48,995 nucleotides of DNA from CALMNV01 sp035688975. GTDB taxonomy: Bacteria; Actinomycetota; Actinomycetes; Actinomycetales; Dermatophilaceae. Under the pieces are notes generated by a model. That model did no database searches. It saw only the letters and a list, made by a program, of their open reading frames with translations, and had not been told where the DNA came from. The DNA lies in NCBI RefSeq assembly GCF_035688975.1, contig NZ_DASSMH010000142.1, forward strand, positions 1 to 48,995, written 5' to 3'. The number at the start of each line of letters is the position of its first letter. Within the stretch, counting starts at the first letter, position 1. Of this stretch, positions 34,681 to 43,174 are shown one piece after another. The position numbers and the translations under genes are program-made.

Positions 34681-35196
34681 TCAGCCGTCGTGCGACTCCA
34701 GGGGCGCGAGCATCTGGCGCAGGAGGGCGGCGAGGCGCCGCTGGTCACTGGTCGGCAGGTCGTTGAGCAGCGTCTTCTCCTGCTCGAGGAGGTCCGCCAT
34801 GGCGGCGTCGACGACGTCGCGGCCGGCGGTCGTGAGCCGCACGAGCACGCCGCGCCGGTCGGCCGGATCGGGTCGGCGAGCCACGTAGCCGCTGCGCTCC
34901 AGCCGGTCGACCCGGTTGGTCATCGTGCCGGAGGACACCAGCGTCTGTTGGACGAGCTGGCCGGGGGAGAGCTCGTAGGGCTCGCCCGCGCGGCGGAGCG
35001 CGGACAGCACGTCGAAGGCCCAGCTGTCCAGCTGGTGCTCCGAGAAGGCGGAGCCGCGGGCGAGGTCGAGGCGGCGCGCGAGTCGCGAGACCCGGGAGAG
35101 CACCTCGAGCGGCGTAACGTCGAGGTCGGGCCGCTCGCGGCGCCAGGCGGCCACGATCGCGTCGACGTCGTCGACGGGACGCGGTTCGGGTCTCAT
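34681..35196 (-). CDS. MarR-family transcriptional regulator
   Basis: 171 residues with central winged helix (YELSPGQLVQQTLVSSGTMTNRVDRLERSGYVARRPDPADRRGVLVRLT, about residues 75-120) and the DRR wing tip typical of MarR. Start ATG 35196 is six bases after TAAGGT (minus strand), so probably leaderless. It diverges from the methyltransferase gene; the 56-base gap contains CTTAGGTCGCATCAAG, an imperfect palindrome, and TCGACGTCGA (35225-35234), either of which could be its operator. Ligand unknown. Confidence 0.92.
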   Translation of the reverse strand: MRPEPRPVDDVDAIVAAWRRERPDLDVTPLEVLSRVSRLARRLDLARGSAFSEHQLDSWAFDVLSALRRAGEPYELSPGQLVQQTLVSSGTMTNRVDRLERSGYVARRPDPADRRGVLVRLTTAGRDVVDAAMADLLEQEKTLLNDLPTSDQRRLAALLRQMLAPLESHDG

Positions 35197-35202
35197 GGCA
35201 CA

Positions 35203-35234
35203 ACCTTAGGTCGCATCAAGACTCTCGACGTCGA
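35203..35234. promoter_or_regulatory. Divergent control region of marR and the methyltransferase
   Basis: TAAGGT on the minus strand at 35208-35203 (leaderless -10 of marR), then a perfect palindrome TCGACGTCGA at 35225-35234 next to the methyltransferase ribosome site. Confidence 0.45.
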
Positions 35235-35252
35235 AGGAAAGGACTGCTCGGC

Positions 35253-36071
35253 ATGGTTCACCAGCGCTCGGGGGCGCCGGCGTGGGACCCCGGACAGTAC
35301 GCGCTCTTCCGCGAGCACCGGCGACGGCCCTTCGACGACCTCCTCGCCCGCGTCGGGGCCGAGGACCCACGCATGGTCGTCGACCTCGGCTGCGGCCCCG
35401 GCGACCTCACGCTGGAGCTCGCCCGCCGCTGGCCCCGGGCTCGCGTCGTCGGCATCGACAGCTCGCCGGCGATGCTGGAGCGGGCGCGCGCGGCCGACCC
35501 GGACCGCCGCGTGGAGTGGGTGCTGCAGTCGGTGGAGGACTGGGACCCGGTCGCTGCTCCGCCGGTGGACGTCCTCGTGACGAACGCCACCCTCCAGTGG
35601 GTGCCGACCCACCTGCGGCTGCTGCCGACCTGGCTCGCCGGCCTCGCGCCGGGCGGCACGTTCGCCATGCAGGTGCCGGCCAACTTCGCTGCCCCCTCGC
35701 ACCGGTTGATGCGCGAGGTCGCCGCCCGGCATCCGCGCGCGGAGGAGCTGCGCCCGGGCCTGGAGCGCGCGGACGCGGTGGCCCTGCCCCAGACGTATGC
35801 CGCCCTCCTCCTCGAGCGGGCCGGCGCGGTCGACGTGTGGCAGACGACGTACCAGCACGTGCTCCCGTCGGGGGAGGGCGCGCGGCACCCCGTGCTGGAG
35901 TGGGTGATGGGCACCGGCCTACGGCCCGTGCTCGAGGTGCTCACGGATGGGGCTGAGCGCGACGCCTTCCTCGCCGACTACGGGCGCGAGCTGGAGACGG
36001 CATACCCGCGTCGCGCCTTCGGCGTGCTCTTCCCGTTCTCGCGCACCTTCGCCGTCGCCCACCTCCCCTGA
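35253..36071 (+). CDS. tam: Class I SAM methyltransferase, trans-aconitate 2-methyltransferase type
   Basis: 272 residues. SAM motif I VVDLGCGPGDLTLELARRWP (about residue 42), motif II IDSSPAMLERAR and the Tam-like opening YALFREHRRRPFDDLLARV. Also NATLQWVPTHLRLLP and a GTFAMQVPANF segment, all found in Tam proteins. It would methylate trans-aconitate, a spontaneous inhibitor formed from citrate-cycle cis-aconitate. A MarR gene diverges from it. The 3' end is followed at once by a 46-bp repeat copy. Confidence 0.85.
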   Translation: MVHQRSGAPAWDPGQYALFREHRRRPFDDLLARVGAEDPRMVVDLGCGPGDLTLELARRWPRARVVGIDSSPAMLERARAADPDRRVEWVLQSVEDWDPVAAPPVDVLVTNATLQWVPTHLRLLPTWLAGLAPGGTFAMQVPANFAAPSHRLMREVAARHPRAEELRPGLERADAVALPQTYAALLLERAGAVDVWQTTYQHVLPSGEGARHPVLEWVMGTGLRPVLEVLTDGAERDAFLADYGRELETAYPRRAFGVLFPFSRTFAVAHLP

Positions 36072-36076
36072 CCTCC

Positions 36077-36132
36077 CAGTTGTCTGGGGGGCTGGGTATC
36101 GTCCTGGCGCTACCTGGCCCCGCAGTTGTCTG
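36077..36132. repeat. 46-bp intergenic repeat, locus B
   Basis: CAGTTGTCTG at 36077 and 36123, again 46 bp apart. The unit contains arms GGGGCTGGGTATCG and CGCTACCTGGCCCC that pair with G-U wobbles. It lies between convergent tam and tetR and supplies the last seven codons and stop of tetR. Confidence 0.8.
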
Positions 36133-36763
36133 GGAAGGGGGGTGAGGACTCCAGGCCGGCCAGGCCGTTCCACGCGAGGTTGACCAGGTGCGCGGCGACG
36201 TCGGCCTTCTTGAAGCCCCGCCGGTCGAGCCACCACTGCCCGGTGAGGGCGACCATGCCGACGAGCATCTGCGCGTAGATCGGCGCCGACTTCGGAGCCA
36301 GCCCGCGCTGCTTGAACTCGGCTGCGAGGAGGTGCTCGACCTGCCGGGCCACGTCACCGAGCACGCTCGCGAACGACCCGGTCGCCTGCCCGGGAGGGGA
36401 GTCCCGGACCAGGATCCGGAAACCGTCCGGGTCCGCCTCGATGTAGTCGAGCAGGGCGAGGGTGGCGTGCTCGAGCAGCCGGCGGGCGCCCCCACCCTGG
36501 TCGAGGGCACCGGTGATGCCGCCGAGCAGGGCCTGGATCTCCCGGTCGACGACGACGGCATACAGCCCCTCCTTGCCGCCGAAGTGCTCGTAGACGACGG
36601 GCTTGGACACCTTGGCCTTCGCCGCCACCTCCTCGACGGTCGTCGCCTCGAAGCCCTTCTCGGCGAAGAGCCGCCGGCCCACCGCAAGCAGCTGCTCACG
36701 CCGCTGCGAGCCGGTCATCCGGGCTCTTGCGGATGTGGCAGGGCGGGTGGGCTCGGGGCTCAT
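36110..36763 (-). CDS. TetR-family transcriptional regulator
   Basis: 217 residues. The N-terminal HTH (RREQLLAVGRRLFAEKGFEATTVEEVAAKAKVSKPVVYEHFGGKEGL, about residues 20-65) is a clear TetR domain; the rest is a helical ligand domain. Position next to tRNA-Gln and glmU matches the regulator Rv1019 of M. tuberculosis. A CACAAT element eight bases before the ATG suggests a leaderless transcript. The last seven residues (PDNCGAR) are encoded by the 46-bp repeat, so the C-terminus was probably altered by repeat insertion. Confidence 0.92.
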   Translation of the reverse strand: MSPEPTRPATSARARMTGSQRREQLLAVGRRLFAEKGFEATTVEEVAAKAKVSKPVVYEHFGGKEGLYAVVVDREIQALLGGITGALDQGGGARRLLEHATLALLDYIEADPDGFRILVRDSPPGQATGSFASVLGDVARQVEHLLAAEFKQRGLAPKSAPIYAQMLVGMVALTGQWWLDRRGFKKADVAAHLVNLAWNGLAGLESSPPFPDNCGAR

Positions 36764-36852
36764 GGAGGTCCATTGTGCCGACCGCCATGCGCGACGGCCG
36801 TCGACACCGCCTGCACTACCCTGTGGGAGTCTCGGCGCGGAGCGCGGGGCGA

Positions 36853-36931
36853 TCCCCGGTTGGTCTGCTGGCAGGGCCCGCCTGACTTTGAATCAGGACA
36901 AGCGACGTAGGTTCGATTCCTACCCGGGGAG
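36853..36931 (+). tRNA. tRNA-Gln (anticodon TTG)
   Basis: Acceptor arms TCCCCGG and CCGGGGA with discriminator G, D-stem GGTC/GGCC, anticodon stem CCTGA/TCAGG around loop CTTTGAA (anticodon TTG), and T-arm GTAGG-TTCGATT-CCTAC. No CCA is encoded. The interval between anticodon and T stems is 9 nt, longer than the usual 4-5, and the total is 79 nt. TACCCT at 36817-36822 is a likely -10. A tRNA-Gln next to tetR and glmU is conserved in actinobacteria. Confidence 0.88.
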
Positions 36932-37333
36932 CCCACACTGCAGTTCATCCCCATAGGAGCGGGCCCCGTCAGGAGCGTTCGGGGGTGTCTTGGACCCGCC
37001 GAGACCGTTGCTGACATGACTCGAAGGGCGTCGGGGCCGAGGCCCAAGCGAGGCTGGACCGCGTAGCCGCCGAAGGGCCTTGGGACCGGCGCCCAGCGAG
37101 TCGACGATGTGGCAGCCCGGGTGGGTCGGGGTCAGTTCGGCCAAGGCGTATGGCGTTCCAGCATCGACCCTGCCGAGCTCATGCATCAGCGTCGACAGCG
37201 CGCCGAACGATCCTGGCACGCCTTTGCAAGACCCCGCCGATTGGGGAGCCAAGGCGCCGCAGATCCCCATCCTGTCCCACCGCCTGAGTCACAACGGCGA
37301 AATTCATCAACGTTGTGGGGCCCCGGTGTCCCG
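36932..37333. other. Non-coding stretch between tRNA-Gln and the serine hydrolase
   Basis: About 400 bases with less extreme GC than the surroundings. Short open frames exist on both strands but show no recognisable family, ribosome site or codon bias. It may be debris of inserted DNA behind the tRNA. No repeat of the tRNA 3' end was found that would mark an attachment site. Confidence 0.5.
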
Positions 37334-38500
37334 TCACGGTAGGGCGCCTTGGATCGTGGTCGAGACGATGACCTCATAGAGGTGCCCGTCGACCCTGGGG
37401 ATGCCTTCGGGGTCCAGCGCGGTGGAGAACACAGCGACCACGGACTTGTCGGGGACGACCTCGACCAGCTGTCCCCCGAAACCGATCGCGGCGTATGCGG
37501 GGTGGCCCCCGGCAGTCGTCACCCACCACTGGTAGCCGTACTCCTCGCCGCCGAAGGCCCCGGGCGCCGGAACTTGCCCTGTGGTTGCGGCGTGCACCCA
37601 TGTCGCAGGGACGACCTGATGGCCCTTCCAGGTGCCGTTGTCAAGGTAGAGCTGCCCTAGTTTGGCCATGTCTTGTGGGCGCATCTTGAGCCAGCCGCCG
37701 CCGAAGTTGAACCCCTGGTGGTCCACTGGCCAGGAGAAGGAGGCCTTGTTGTAGGCCGCTTCCGAGGCGGGCACCAGCAGCGGCTGAGTCGCTCCCCGGG
37801 TGGCAATCCCCAGCGGCCCGAACAGCTTCTCCACCGCATAGTCCATGACCGGGCGACCGGTCGCTGTGGCCAAGATGGCGGACAGCAGGTGCGAGCTCGC
37901 CGAGGAGTACGCGAACGTGCCAGGAGCCTCCACGATCCCCTCGCGCAGTATCCGCTCGACGAACCTGTCGCTCTCCATCCAGGCACCGACGGTGGCGTTC
38001 GACTGGTCGGCGTCAAGACCGCCCGTCATGGTGAGCAGCTGTCGCAGCGTGATGCCCGCAACCTTGGTGCTCATCGCCCCGCGGTATTGAGGCAGGAGCT
38101 CACCCAAGGTCTGATTGAGCCCTTTCAGCGACCCGTCGGCCAGGGCGATACCGACGAGGGTCCCGACGAAGCTCTTGGTCACCGAGGCGATGTTGCGGCT
38201 CTCGTCGGCAGATGCGGATCGATACTCCTCGTGAACCCTTGTCCCGCAGACGTCGATGAGTACAGCCCGTAGGTTGTTCAGGTTGTCTTTGATGGGTTCG
38301 AACTGCTGGGTCAGCGCGGCCGTGAGCTTCGCGTCCAGTGCCTTACGATCCGCCTCGGTCGTAGGGCAATGGGAGGAGGTCCTCGCCGCCGAGTCGCGGA
38401 GCGGTTCACCCGAGCAGCCCGCCGCGAGCAGAAGCAGCCCTGACGTCAGGGCAACGGCTCCAACGGTTCGCATCCGAGCAGCGCCGCTATCCGCTCCCAT
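37334..38500 (-). CDS. Serine hydrolase, class C beta-lactamase/penicillin-binding-like lipoprotein
   Basis: 388 residues, or 379 from the second Met (MRTVGAVALTSG). A lipoprotein signal with lipobox LLAAGCSG precedes a beta-lactamase-fold domain: NIASVTKSFVG carries the SxxK catalytic Ser and Lys, FAYSSASSHLLS the YxS/N motif, and IGFGGQLVEV a KTG-like strand. These proteins are D-aminopeptidases, esterases or PBP-like enzymes; true beta-lactamase activity is not predictable. Codon use and GC are visibly less extreme than in neighbours, no GTATGCCG octamer occurs, and it sits right behind tRNA-Gln, so recent acquisition is likely. Confidence 0.85.
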   Translation of the reverse strand: MGADSGAARMRTVGAVALTSGLLLLAAGCSGEPLRDSAARTSSHCPTTEADRKALDAKLTAALTQQFEPIKDNLNNLRAVLIDVCGTRVHEEYRSASADESRNIASVTKSFVGTLVGIALADGSLKGLNQTLGELLPQYRGAMSTKVAGITLRQLLTMTGGLDADQSNATVGAWMESDRFVERILREGIVEAPGTFAYSSASSHLLSAILATATGRPVMDYAVEKLFGPLGIATRGATQPLLVPASEAAYNKASFSWPVDHQGFNFGGGWLKMRPQDMAKLGQLYLDNGTWKGHQVVPATWVHAATTGQVPAPGAFGGEEYGYQWWVTTAGGHPAYAAIGFGGQLVEVVPDKSVVAVFSTALDPEGIPRVDGHLYEVIVSTTIQGALP

Positions 38501-38884
38501 AACACCATTCTCGCCTCCGGCGAGAGCACCTGCATACCCCCACCATCGCGCCCACCAAGGCGCCCGCGACGTGCCCCGGCCTTTGCCCGACCCATCGTGC
38601 CCGCTTGCGAGCGTTCGAAAATGGTGGACGGTCCGGCATCAGGCTGCTTCGACGACCTCTTTCACGTCCATGGATGGGAAGCGTCCTCGGCTCTGCTGGA
38701 CGCCGCGCGCAGAGAAGTGGAGGAGGACGCGATGCTCTCCCGGCTCACCGCGGCGTTGGCCTACAGCACCTGGCCGTGGTGAACAGCTGTCGGACCCATG
38801 GAACCCCGGCCGTGGCCGGCCCTAGCCTTGGTGGGAAGGGTCGGCATGACACCCTGCCGACGAGTGCTGAAAGGAAGCCCGGGG
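38501..38884. other. Intergenic region with a possible gene remnant
   Basis: Between the divergent hydrolase and DUF1801 gene. A plus-strand open stretch ending at 38782 reads CFDDLFHVHGWEASSALLD and later LTAALAYSTWPW; this looks like the tail of a degraded protein but I do not recognise it. No octamer or repeat is present. Confidence 0.35.
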
Positions 38885-39334
38885 ATGCCCGCGAAGAAGG
38901 CAAACACCGAGTCCGAGGGGTTCAGTGCCGAGGAGCGCGCCGCGATGAAGGAGCGCGCGGCCGAGCTGCGCGCCGAGGGCAAGGCCGGCGGCAGGAAGGC
39001 CGACGGCCTGCAGGCGGTCCTCGACAGGATCGCGGAGATGGCACCGGAGGACCGGGCGCTCGCCGAGCGGGTGCATGTGACGGTGACGGCGACGGCTCCG
39101 GAGCTGTCACCCAAGACGTGGTATGGGATGCCCGCCTACGCCAACGCGGACGGCAAGGTCGTCGTCTTCTTCCAGGACGCGGGCAAGTTCAACTACCGGT
39201 ACTCGACCCTGGGCTTTCAGGACGCGGCGCACCTCGACGACGGCGACCTGTGGCCGGTGTCCTACGCGCTCCTGAGGTGGAGCCCCGCGGTGGAGCAGCA
39301 GGTCGTCGAGCTCGTGAAGGCCGCGATCTCCTGA
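38885..39334 (+). CDS. DUF1801 / YdhG-like protein
   Basis: 149 residues from ATG 38885, with AAGGAAG upstream deciding this start over an earlier in-frame codon. A charged N-terminal helix with a KK/ER-rich stretch precedes the DUF1801 domain (LSPKTWYGMPAYANADGKVVVFFQDAGKFNYRYSTLGF, about residues 75-115). Members are small frataxin-fold-like proteins, sometimes called iron chaperones on weak grounds; function unknown. Normal high GC returns with this gene. Confidence 0.85.
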   Translation: MPAKKANTESEGFSAEERAAMKERAAELRAEGKAGGRKADGLQAVLDRIAEMAPEDRALAERVHVTVTATAPELSPKTWYGMPAYANADGKVVVFFQDAGKFNYRYSTLGFQDAAHLDDGDLWPVSYALLRWSPAVEQQVVELVKAAIS

Positions 39335-39458
39335 GCATTGTCGTTCGGCTGCCCACCGCGAGGCCCCCGGCCCCGACACCTGCCCCCGGTGTCCGCGGAG
39401 CTCCACGCGCGCGGAACGTCCGGACGACCGCCGACCCAGGGCGCCGACGCGCCCCGAG

Positions 39459-39464
39459 TAACAT
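39459..39464 (+). promoter_or_regulatory. -10 element of the glmU-prs operon
   Basis: TAACAT, about 72 bases before the glmU GTG. The same hexamer precedes rplY. The leader then contains AGGAGG at 39520. Confidence 0.45.
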
Positions 39465-39536
39465 GGGCGCGGCGCGTCGCGGCCCCCGGGCGCGCGTGCG
39501 GCCGGACAGGTTGTCGACCAGGAGGAGCTGCGACCC

Positions 39537-41045
39537 GTGAGCGATGTGGGGCCCACCGCCGTGATCGTCCTCGCCGCCGGCGAGGGCACCCGCATGAAGT
39601 CCCGCACCCCGAAGGTGCTGCACACGATCGGGGGACGCAGCCTCATCGGGCACGCCATCACCGCGGGGCGTGCGGCGTCGCCCGAGCACCTCGTGGTCGT
39701 CGTGCGCCACCAGCGCGACCGCGTCGTGGAGCACATCGTCGAGTTCGACGAGCAGGTCGTCATCGCCGACCAGGACGAGGTCAAGGGCACCGGGCGAGCC
39801 GTGGAGTGCGCGCTGAAGCGGCTGCCCGACGACCTGGCGGGCACGGTGCTCGTCACCATGGGCGACGTGCCGCTCCTCACCGGCGAGACGCTGCGCGGCC
39901 TCGCGGCCGCCCACGCCGAGTCCGGGAGCGCGGTCACGGTGATCACCGCGTCGGTGACCGACCCCACCGGCTACGGCCGGGTCCTGCGCGACCCGCACGG
40001 CCTCGTCGCCGGGATCGTTGAGCACAAGGACGCGACGGCGGAGCAGCGGCTGCTGACGGAGGTCAACTCCGGTCTCTACGCCTTCGACGCCGCCTTCCTG
40101 CGGTCGGCCCTCGCCGAGGTGGGCACCGACAACGTCCAGGGCGAGAAGTACCTCACCGACGTCCTCGCCATCGCGCGGGCGCGTGGCCTGCACGTCGGCG
40201 CCCACCTCGTCGACGACCTGTGGCAGACAGAGGGCGTCAACGACAAGGTCCAGCTCGCGCGGCTCGGCGCCGAGCTCAACCGCCGCACCGTCGAGCAACT
40301 CATGCGGGACGGCGCCATCGTCATCGACCCCGCCACGACGTGGGTGGACGCCGACGTGACGATCGGGCCCGACACCGTCGTGCACCCCGGGACCCAGCTC
40401 CTCGGAGCGACGACCATCGGGGCGGACTGCGTCATCGGCCCGGACACCACCCTCAAGGACGTCGAGGTGGCCGACGGCGCCACGGTGGTGCGCACCCAGG
40501 CGGAGCTGGCCTCGATCGGCGCCGGGGCCACCGTGGGGCCATTCTCGTACCTCCGGCCCGGCACGCAGCTCGGCGACGGGGGCAAGATCGGCGGCTTCGT
40601 CGAGACCAAGAACGCGACCATCGGCAAGGGCGCCAAGGTCCCGCACCTGTCCTACTGCGGAGACGCGACGGTGGGGGAGGGCGCCAACATCGGGGCCGGG
40701 ACGATCTTCGCCAACTACGACGGCGTCACCAAGGGACGCACCGACATCGGCCCGCACAGCTTCGTCGGCAGCAACTCGGTCATCGTGGCACCGCGGACCA
40801 TCGGCGCCGGCAGCTACGTCGCCGCCGGCTCGGCCGTGCTCAAGGACGTGCGCCCGGGGCAGCTCGCCGTGACCCGCGCCCAGCAGCGCAACGTCGACGG
40901 CTGGGTCGCCCGAAGGCGGGCCGGCACGCCCGCCGCCGCCGCCGCACAGGCCGCACAGACCGCGTCGGCTGCGTCGGCAGCGTCCGACGACTCCGACGCC
41001 ACTGGTATGCCGCAGGGCCCCGACCCGAAGGACGCCACCGCATGA
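39537..41045 (+). CDS. glmU: Bifunctional GlmU: GlcNAc-1-P uridylyltransferase / GlcN-1-P acetyltransferase
   Basis: 502 residues from GTG 39537 with AGGAGGAG about 10 nt upstream. The uridylyltransferase motif VLAAGEGTRMKS is at residues 11-22; the C-terminal half is a left-handed beta helix of hexapeptide repeats (for example IGAGATVGPFSYLRPGTQLGDGGKIGGFVETKNATIGKGAKVPHL spread over residues 322-370). Beyond residue about 465 is an Ala/Asp-rich tail. It makes UDP-GlcNAc for peptidoglycan and mycothiol. Overlaps prs by 4 nt. Confidence 0.97.
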   Translation: MSDVGPTAVIVLAAGEGTRMKSRTPKVLHTIGGRSLIGHAITAGRAASPEHLVVVVRHQRDRVVEHIVEFDEQVVIADQDEVKGTGRAVECALKRLPDDLAGTVLVTMGDVPLLTGETLRGLAAAHAESGSAVTVITASVTDPTGYGRVLRDPHGLVAGIVEHKDATAEQRLLTEVNSGLYAFDAAFLRSALAEVGTDNVQGEKYLTDVLAIARARGLHVGAHLVDDLWQTEGVNDKVQLARLGAELNRRTVEQLMRDGAIVIDPATTWVDADVTIGPDTVVHPGTQLLGATTIGADCVIGPDTTLKDVEVADGATVVRTQAELASIGAGATVGPFSYLRPGTQLGDGGKIGGFVETKNATIGKGAKVPHLSYCGDATVGEGANIGAGTIFANYDGVTKGRTDIGPHSFVGSNSVIVAPRTIGAGSYVAAGSAVLKDVRPGQLAVTRAQQRNVDGWVARRRAGTPAAAAAQAAQTASAASAASDDSDATGMPQGPDPKDATA

Positions 41046-42022
41046 CGGGGATCAACAAGGCGACCGAGAAGCACCTCATGGTCTTCTCGGGCCGCGCCCA
41101 TCCGCAGCTCGCCCAGGAGGTGGCCGAGCAGCTGGGCACGGAGCTGGTGCCGACATCGGCATACGACTTCGCCAACGGCGAGATCTACGTGCGCTACGAG
41201 GAGTCGGTGCGCGGCTCCGACGCCTTCGTCATCCAGAGCCACACCGCTCCGATCAACGAGTGGATCATGGAGCAGCTCATCATGATCGACGCGCTCAAGC
41301 GGGCGTCGGCGAAGCGGATCACGGTCGTGCTGCCCTTCTACGGCTACGCCCGCCAGGACAAGAAGCACCGCGGCCGCGAGCCGATCTCCGCCCGGCTCAT
41401 GGCCGACCTGTTCAAGACCGCCGGCGCCGACCGGCTGATGGCGATCGACCTGCACACCGCCCAGATCCAGGGCTTCTTCGACGGCCCGGTGGACCACCTC
41501 ATGGCCATGCCGATCCTCGCCGAGTGCGTCCAGGAGAAGTACGGCCACCTGGACCTGGCGGTGGTGTCGCCGGACGCCGGACGGATCAAGGTGGCCGAGG
41601 ACTGGTCGACCAGGCTCGGTGGCTGCCCGCTGGCCTTCATCCACAAGACCCGCGACATCAACCGGCCCAACCAGGTCGTCGCCAACCGTGTCGTCGGCGA
41701 GATCAAGGACCGGGTGTGCATCCTCGTCGACGACATGATCGACACGGCGGGCACGATCACCAAGGCGGCCGACGCCCTCCTCGACCAGGGAGCGAACTCG
41801 GTCGTCATCGCGGCCACCCACGCCATCCTGTCCGGTCCCGCGGTCGAGCGGCTCAAGGCGTGCAAGGTCGACGAGGTGCTCGTCACGAACACGCTGCCCA
41901 TTCCGGAGGACCGCCGCTTCGACAAGCTGACGGTGCTGTCCATCGCCCCGCTCGTCAGCATGGCGATCCGGGAGGTGTTCGAGGACGGCTCGGTCACGAG
42001 CCTCTTCGACGGCAGGGCCTGA
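41042..42022 (+). CDS. prs: Ribose-phosphate pyrophosphokinase
   Basis: 326 residues. The opening MVFSGRAHPQLAQEVAEQLG, the flexible catalytic loop FYGYARQDKKHRGREP, DLHTAQIQGFF and the PRPP-binding VDDMIDTAGT (about residues 229-238) are all present. It forms PRPP from ribose-5-phosphate and ATP for nucleotide, His and Trp synthesis. Coupled to glmU (ATGA overlap), the standard actinobacterial pair. Its stop is only 4 bases from the convergent nuclease-like gene. Confidence 0.97.
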   Translation: MTGINKATEKHLMVFSGRAHPQLAQEVAEQLGTELVPTSAYDFANGEIYVRYEESVRGSDAFVIQSHTAPINEWIMEQLIMIDALKRASAKRITVVLPFYGYARQDKKHRGREPISARLMADLFKTAGADRLMAIDLHTAQIQGFFDGPVDHLMAMPILAECVQEKYGHLDLAVVSPDAGRIKVAEDWSTRLGGCPLAFIHKTRDINRPNQVVANRVVGEIKDRVCILVDDMIDTAGTITKAADALLDQGANSVVIAATHAILSGPAVERLKACKVDEVLVTNTLPIPEDRRFDKLTVLSIAPLVSMAIREVFEDGSVTSLFDGRA

Positions 42023-42026
42023 CCGG

Positions 42027-42881
42027 CTACCGCCAGACCGGCCTCGCGAGCAGCAGGTGGTGGTCGGAGTAGGGTGCGTCGATCGTCTGCGACGTGCCGG
42101 GACCGAAGGCGGACCCGGAGGCGAACACGTAGTCGATCTTCGTCGAGCCGCGGGTGGGCGCCCCACACCGGCACGGCAGGCCGCCTCTGGTAGAGCCTCC
42201 CTCGACGTAGGCGCCCGTCGCCCCACCGCCGTAGGAGGGGGCGTAGACACGGTCGAAGGAGTCGGAGGCGGGGTAGTCGTTGAGGTCGCCCATGAGCAGT
42301 GTCGGTCGGCTGACCAGCCTGGCGAAGGCCACCGTCTCGGCCACCTGACGGTCCCGGACGGCGGCGCGCCGGGGGCCGGGCGAGAGATGCGTCGTGCAGA
42401 CCTGGGACGCCCGGGCGAGCTGGGTCAGCACGCACAGCACGGCCCGCTTCTGCGCCCCACCGTCCTGGGCGGCGAAGACGTGACGACGGACCGACGCCTG
42501 GGTCGTCCGCGTGAGCACGGCATTGCCGTATGCCGTGCCGGCGCACCGGCTGCCGCCGGCCGGGACCGTCGCCATGAAGCTGGCCTGCATCGCGTAGCCG
42601 CCGGCCCGCAGCCTGTCGGTGAGCACGCTGAGCTGGTTGCCGCACACCTCGTTGAGGGTGAGCACCCTGGCCTGCCGCGCGATGACCGTGGAGGCGATCC
42701 AGCCGACCTTCTGAGCGGGCGTCCCGGAGCAGTCGTTGCCTCCGCACATGTTGAACTGGGCCACGATCGGGCCTGGGGTAAGGGCCCAGGCCGCGGGGGG
42801 CGAGGCTGGCCCGGACAGGCCGAGGGCGGCGAGGGCCATGGCCACGGCGAAGGACGCGAAAAGACGACCCACGTGTCGCAT
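42027..42881 (-). CDS. Secreted endonuclease/exonuclease/phosphatase-family protein
   Basis: 284 residues with a Sec signal peptide (FASFAVAMALAALGLSGPASPPAAWAL). EEP-fold motifs: FNMCGGNDCSG, LNEVCGNQL (metal Glu), MGDLNDYPAS (Asp/Asn), STKIDYVFAS and SDHHLLLA (catalytic His). Six or more Cys suggest disulfides outside the cell. Substrate could be extracellular nucleic acid, lipid or phosphoester. GGAGAGC ribosome site. It is inserted between prs and rplY, which are otherwise near each other in the conserved order. Confidence 0.88.
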   Translation of the reverse strand: MRHVGRLFASFAVAMALAALGLSGPASPPAAWALTPGPIVAQFNMCGGNDCSGTPAQKVGWIASTVIARQARVLTLNEVCGNQLSVLTDRLRAGGYAMQASFMATVPAGGSRCAGTAYGNAVLTRTTQASVRRHVFAAQDGGAQKRAVLCVLTQLARASQVCTTHLSPGPRRAAVRDRQVAETVAFARLVSRPTLLMGDLNDYPASDSFDRVYAPSYGGGATGAYVEGGSTRGGLPCRCGAPTRGSTKIDYVFASGSAFGPGTSQTIDAPYSDHHLLLARPVWR

Positions 42882-43174
42882 GTGCTCTCCTCACGATCGA
42901 CGAGACCCACTGGTAGCCATCCTGCCGAACCGCGGGCTTCCGCATCGCCGACGCAACCACCCGATCTTGCGGATCTCGTCCGGAGACGGCGGGTGCGTGC
43001 CGATTTCTGCCCGTGCTGGTGCTCGGGTAACATCGGACGAGTTGCCTCGGCGAGGGACGGCGCGCGGCCGTCCGTGATCGACGCGGTGGGAGCCCGACTG
43101 CCTCCGCACGTCGGTCCTCGTCCGTGCCGCGTCCCGCGTCGAGGCCCACCGTCACCGCATACGAGGAGAGTCCC
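42882..43174. promoter_or_regulatory. Divergent region before rplY
   Basis: 293 bases. A TAACAT at 43028-43033 is the likely rplY -10, giving a leader of about 135 nt; no clear regulatory fold was recognised in it. The promoter of the minus-strand nuclease-like gene must lie in the left part. Confidence 0.4.

Noticed and set aside
36920..37270. Minus-strand 116-codon frame behind tRNA-Gln
   Set aside because: No family motif, no ribosome site, and composition unlike a real gene here; left as non-coding.
37334..38500. Beta-lactam resistance gene linked to the BlaI/M56 pair
   Set aside because: The hydrolase is 30 kb away, lipoprotein-like and of uncertain activity; no BlaI-type operator was seen near it.
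42023..42026. A terminator between convergent prs and the nuclease-like gene
   Set aside because: Only four bases separate the genes and no hairpin was found; transcripts probably overlap.
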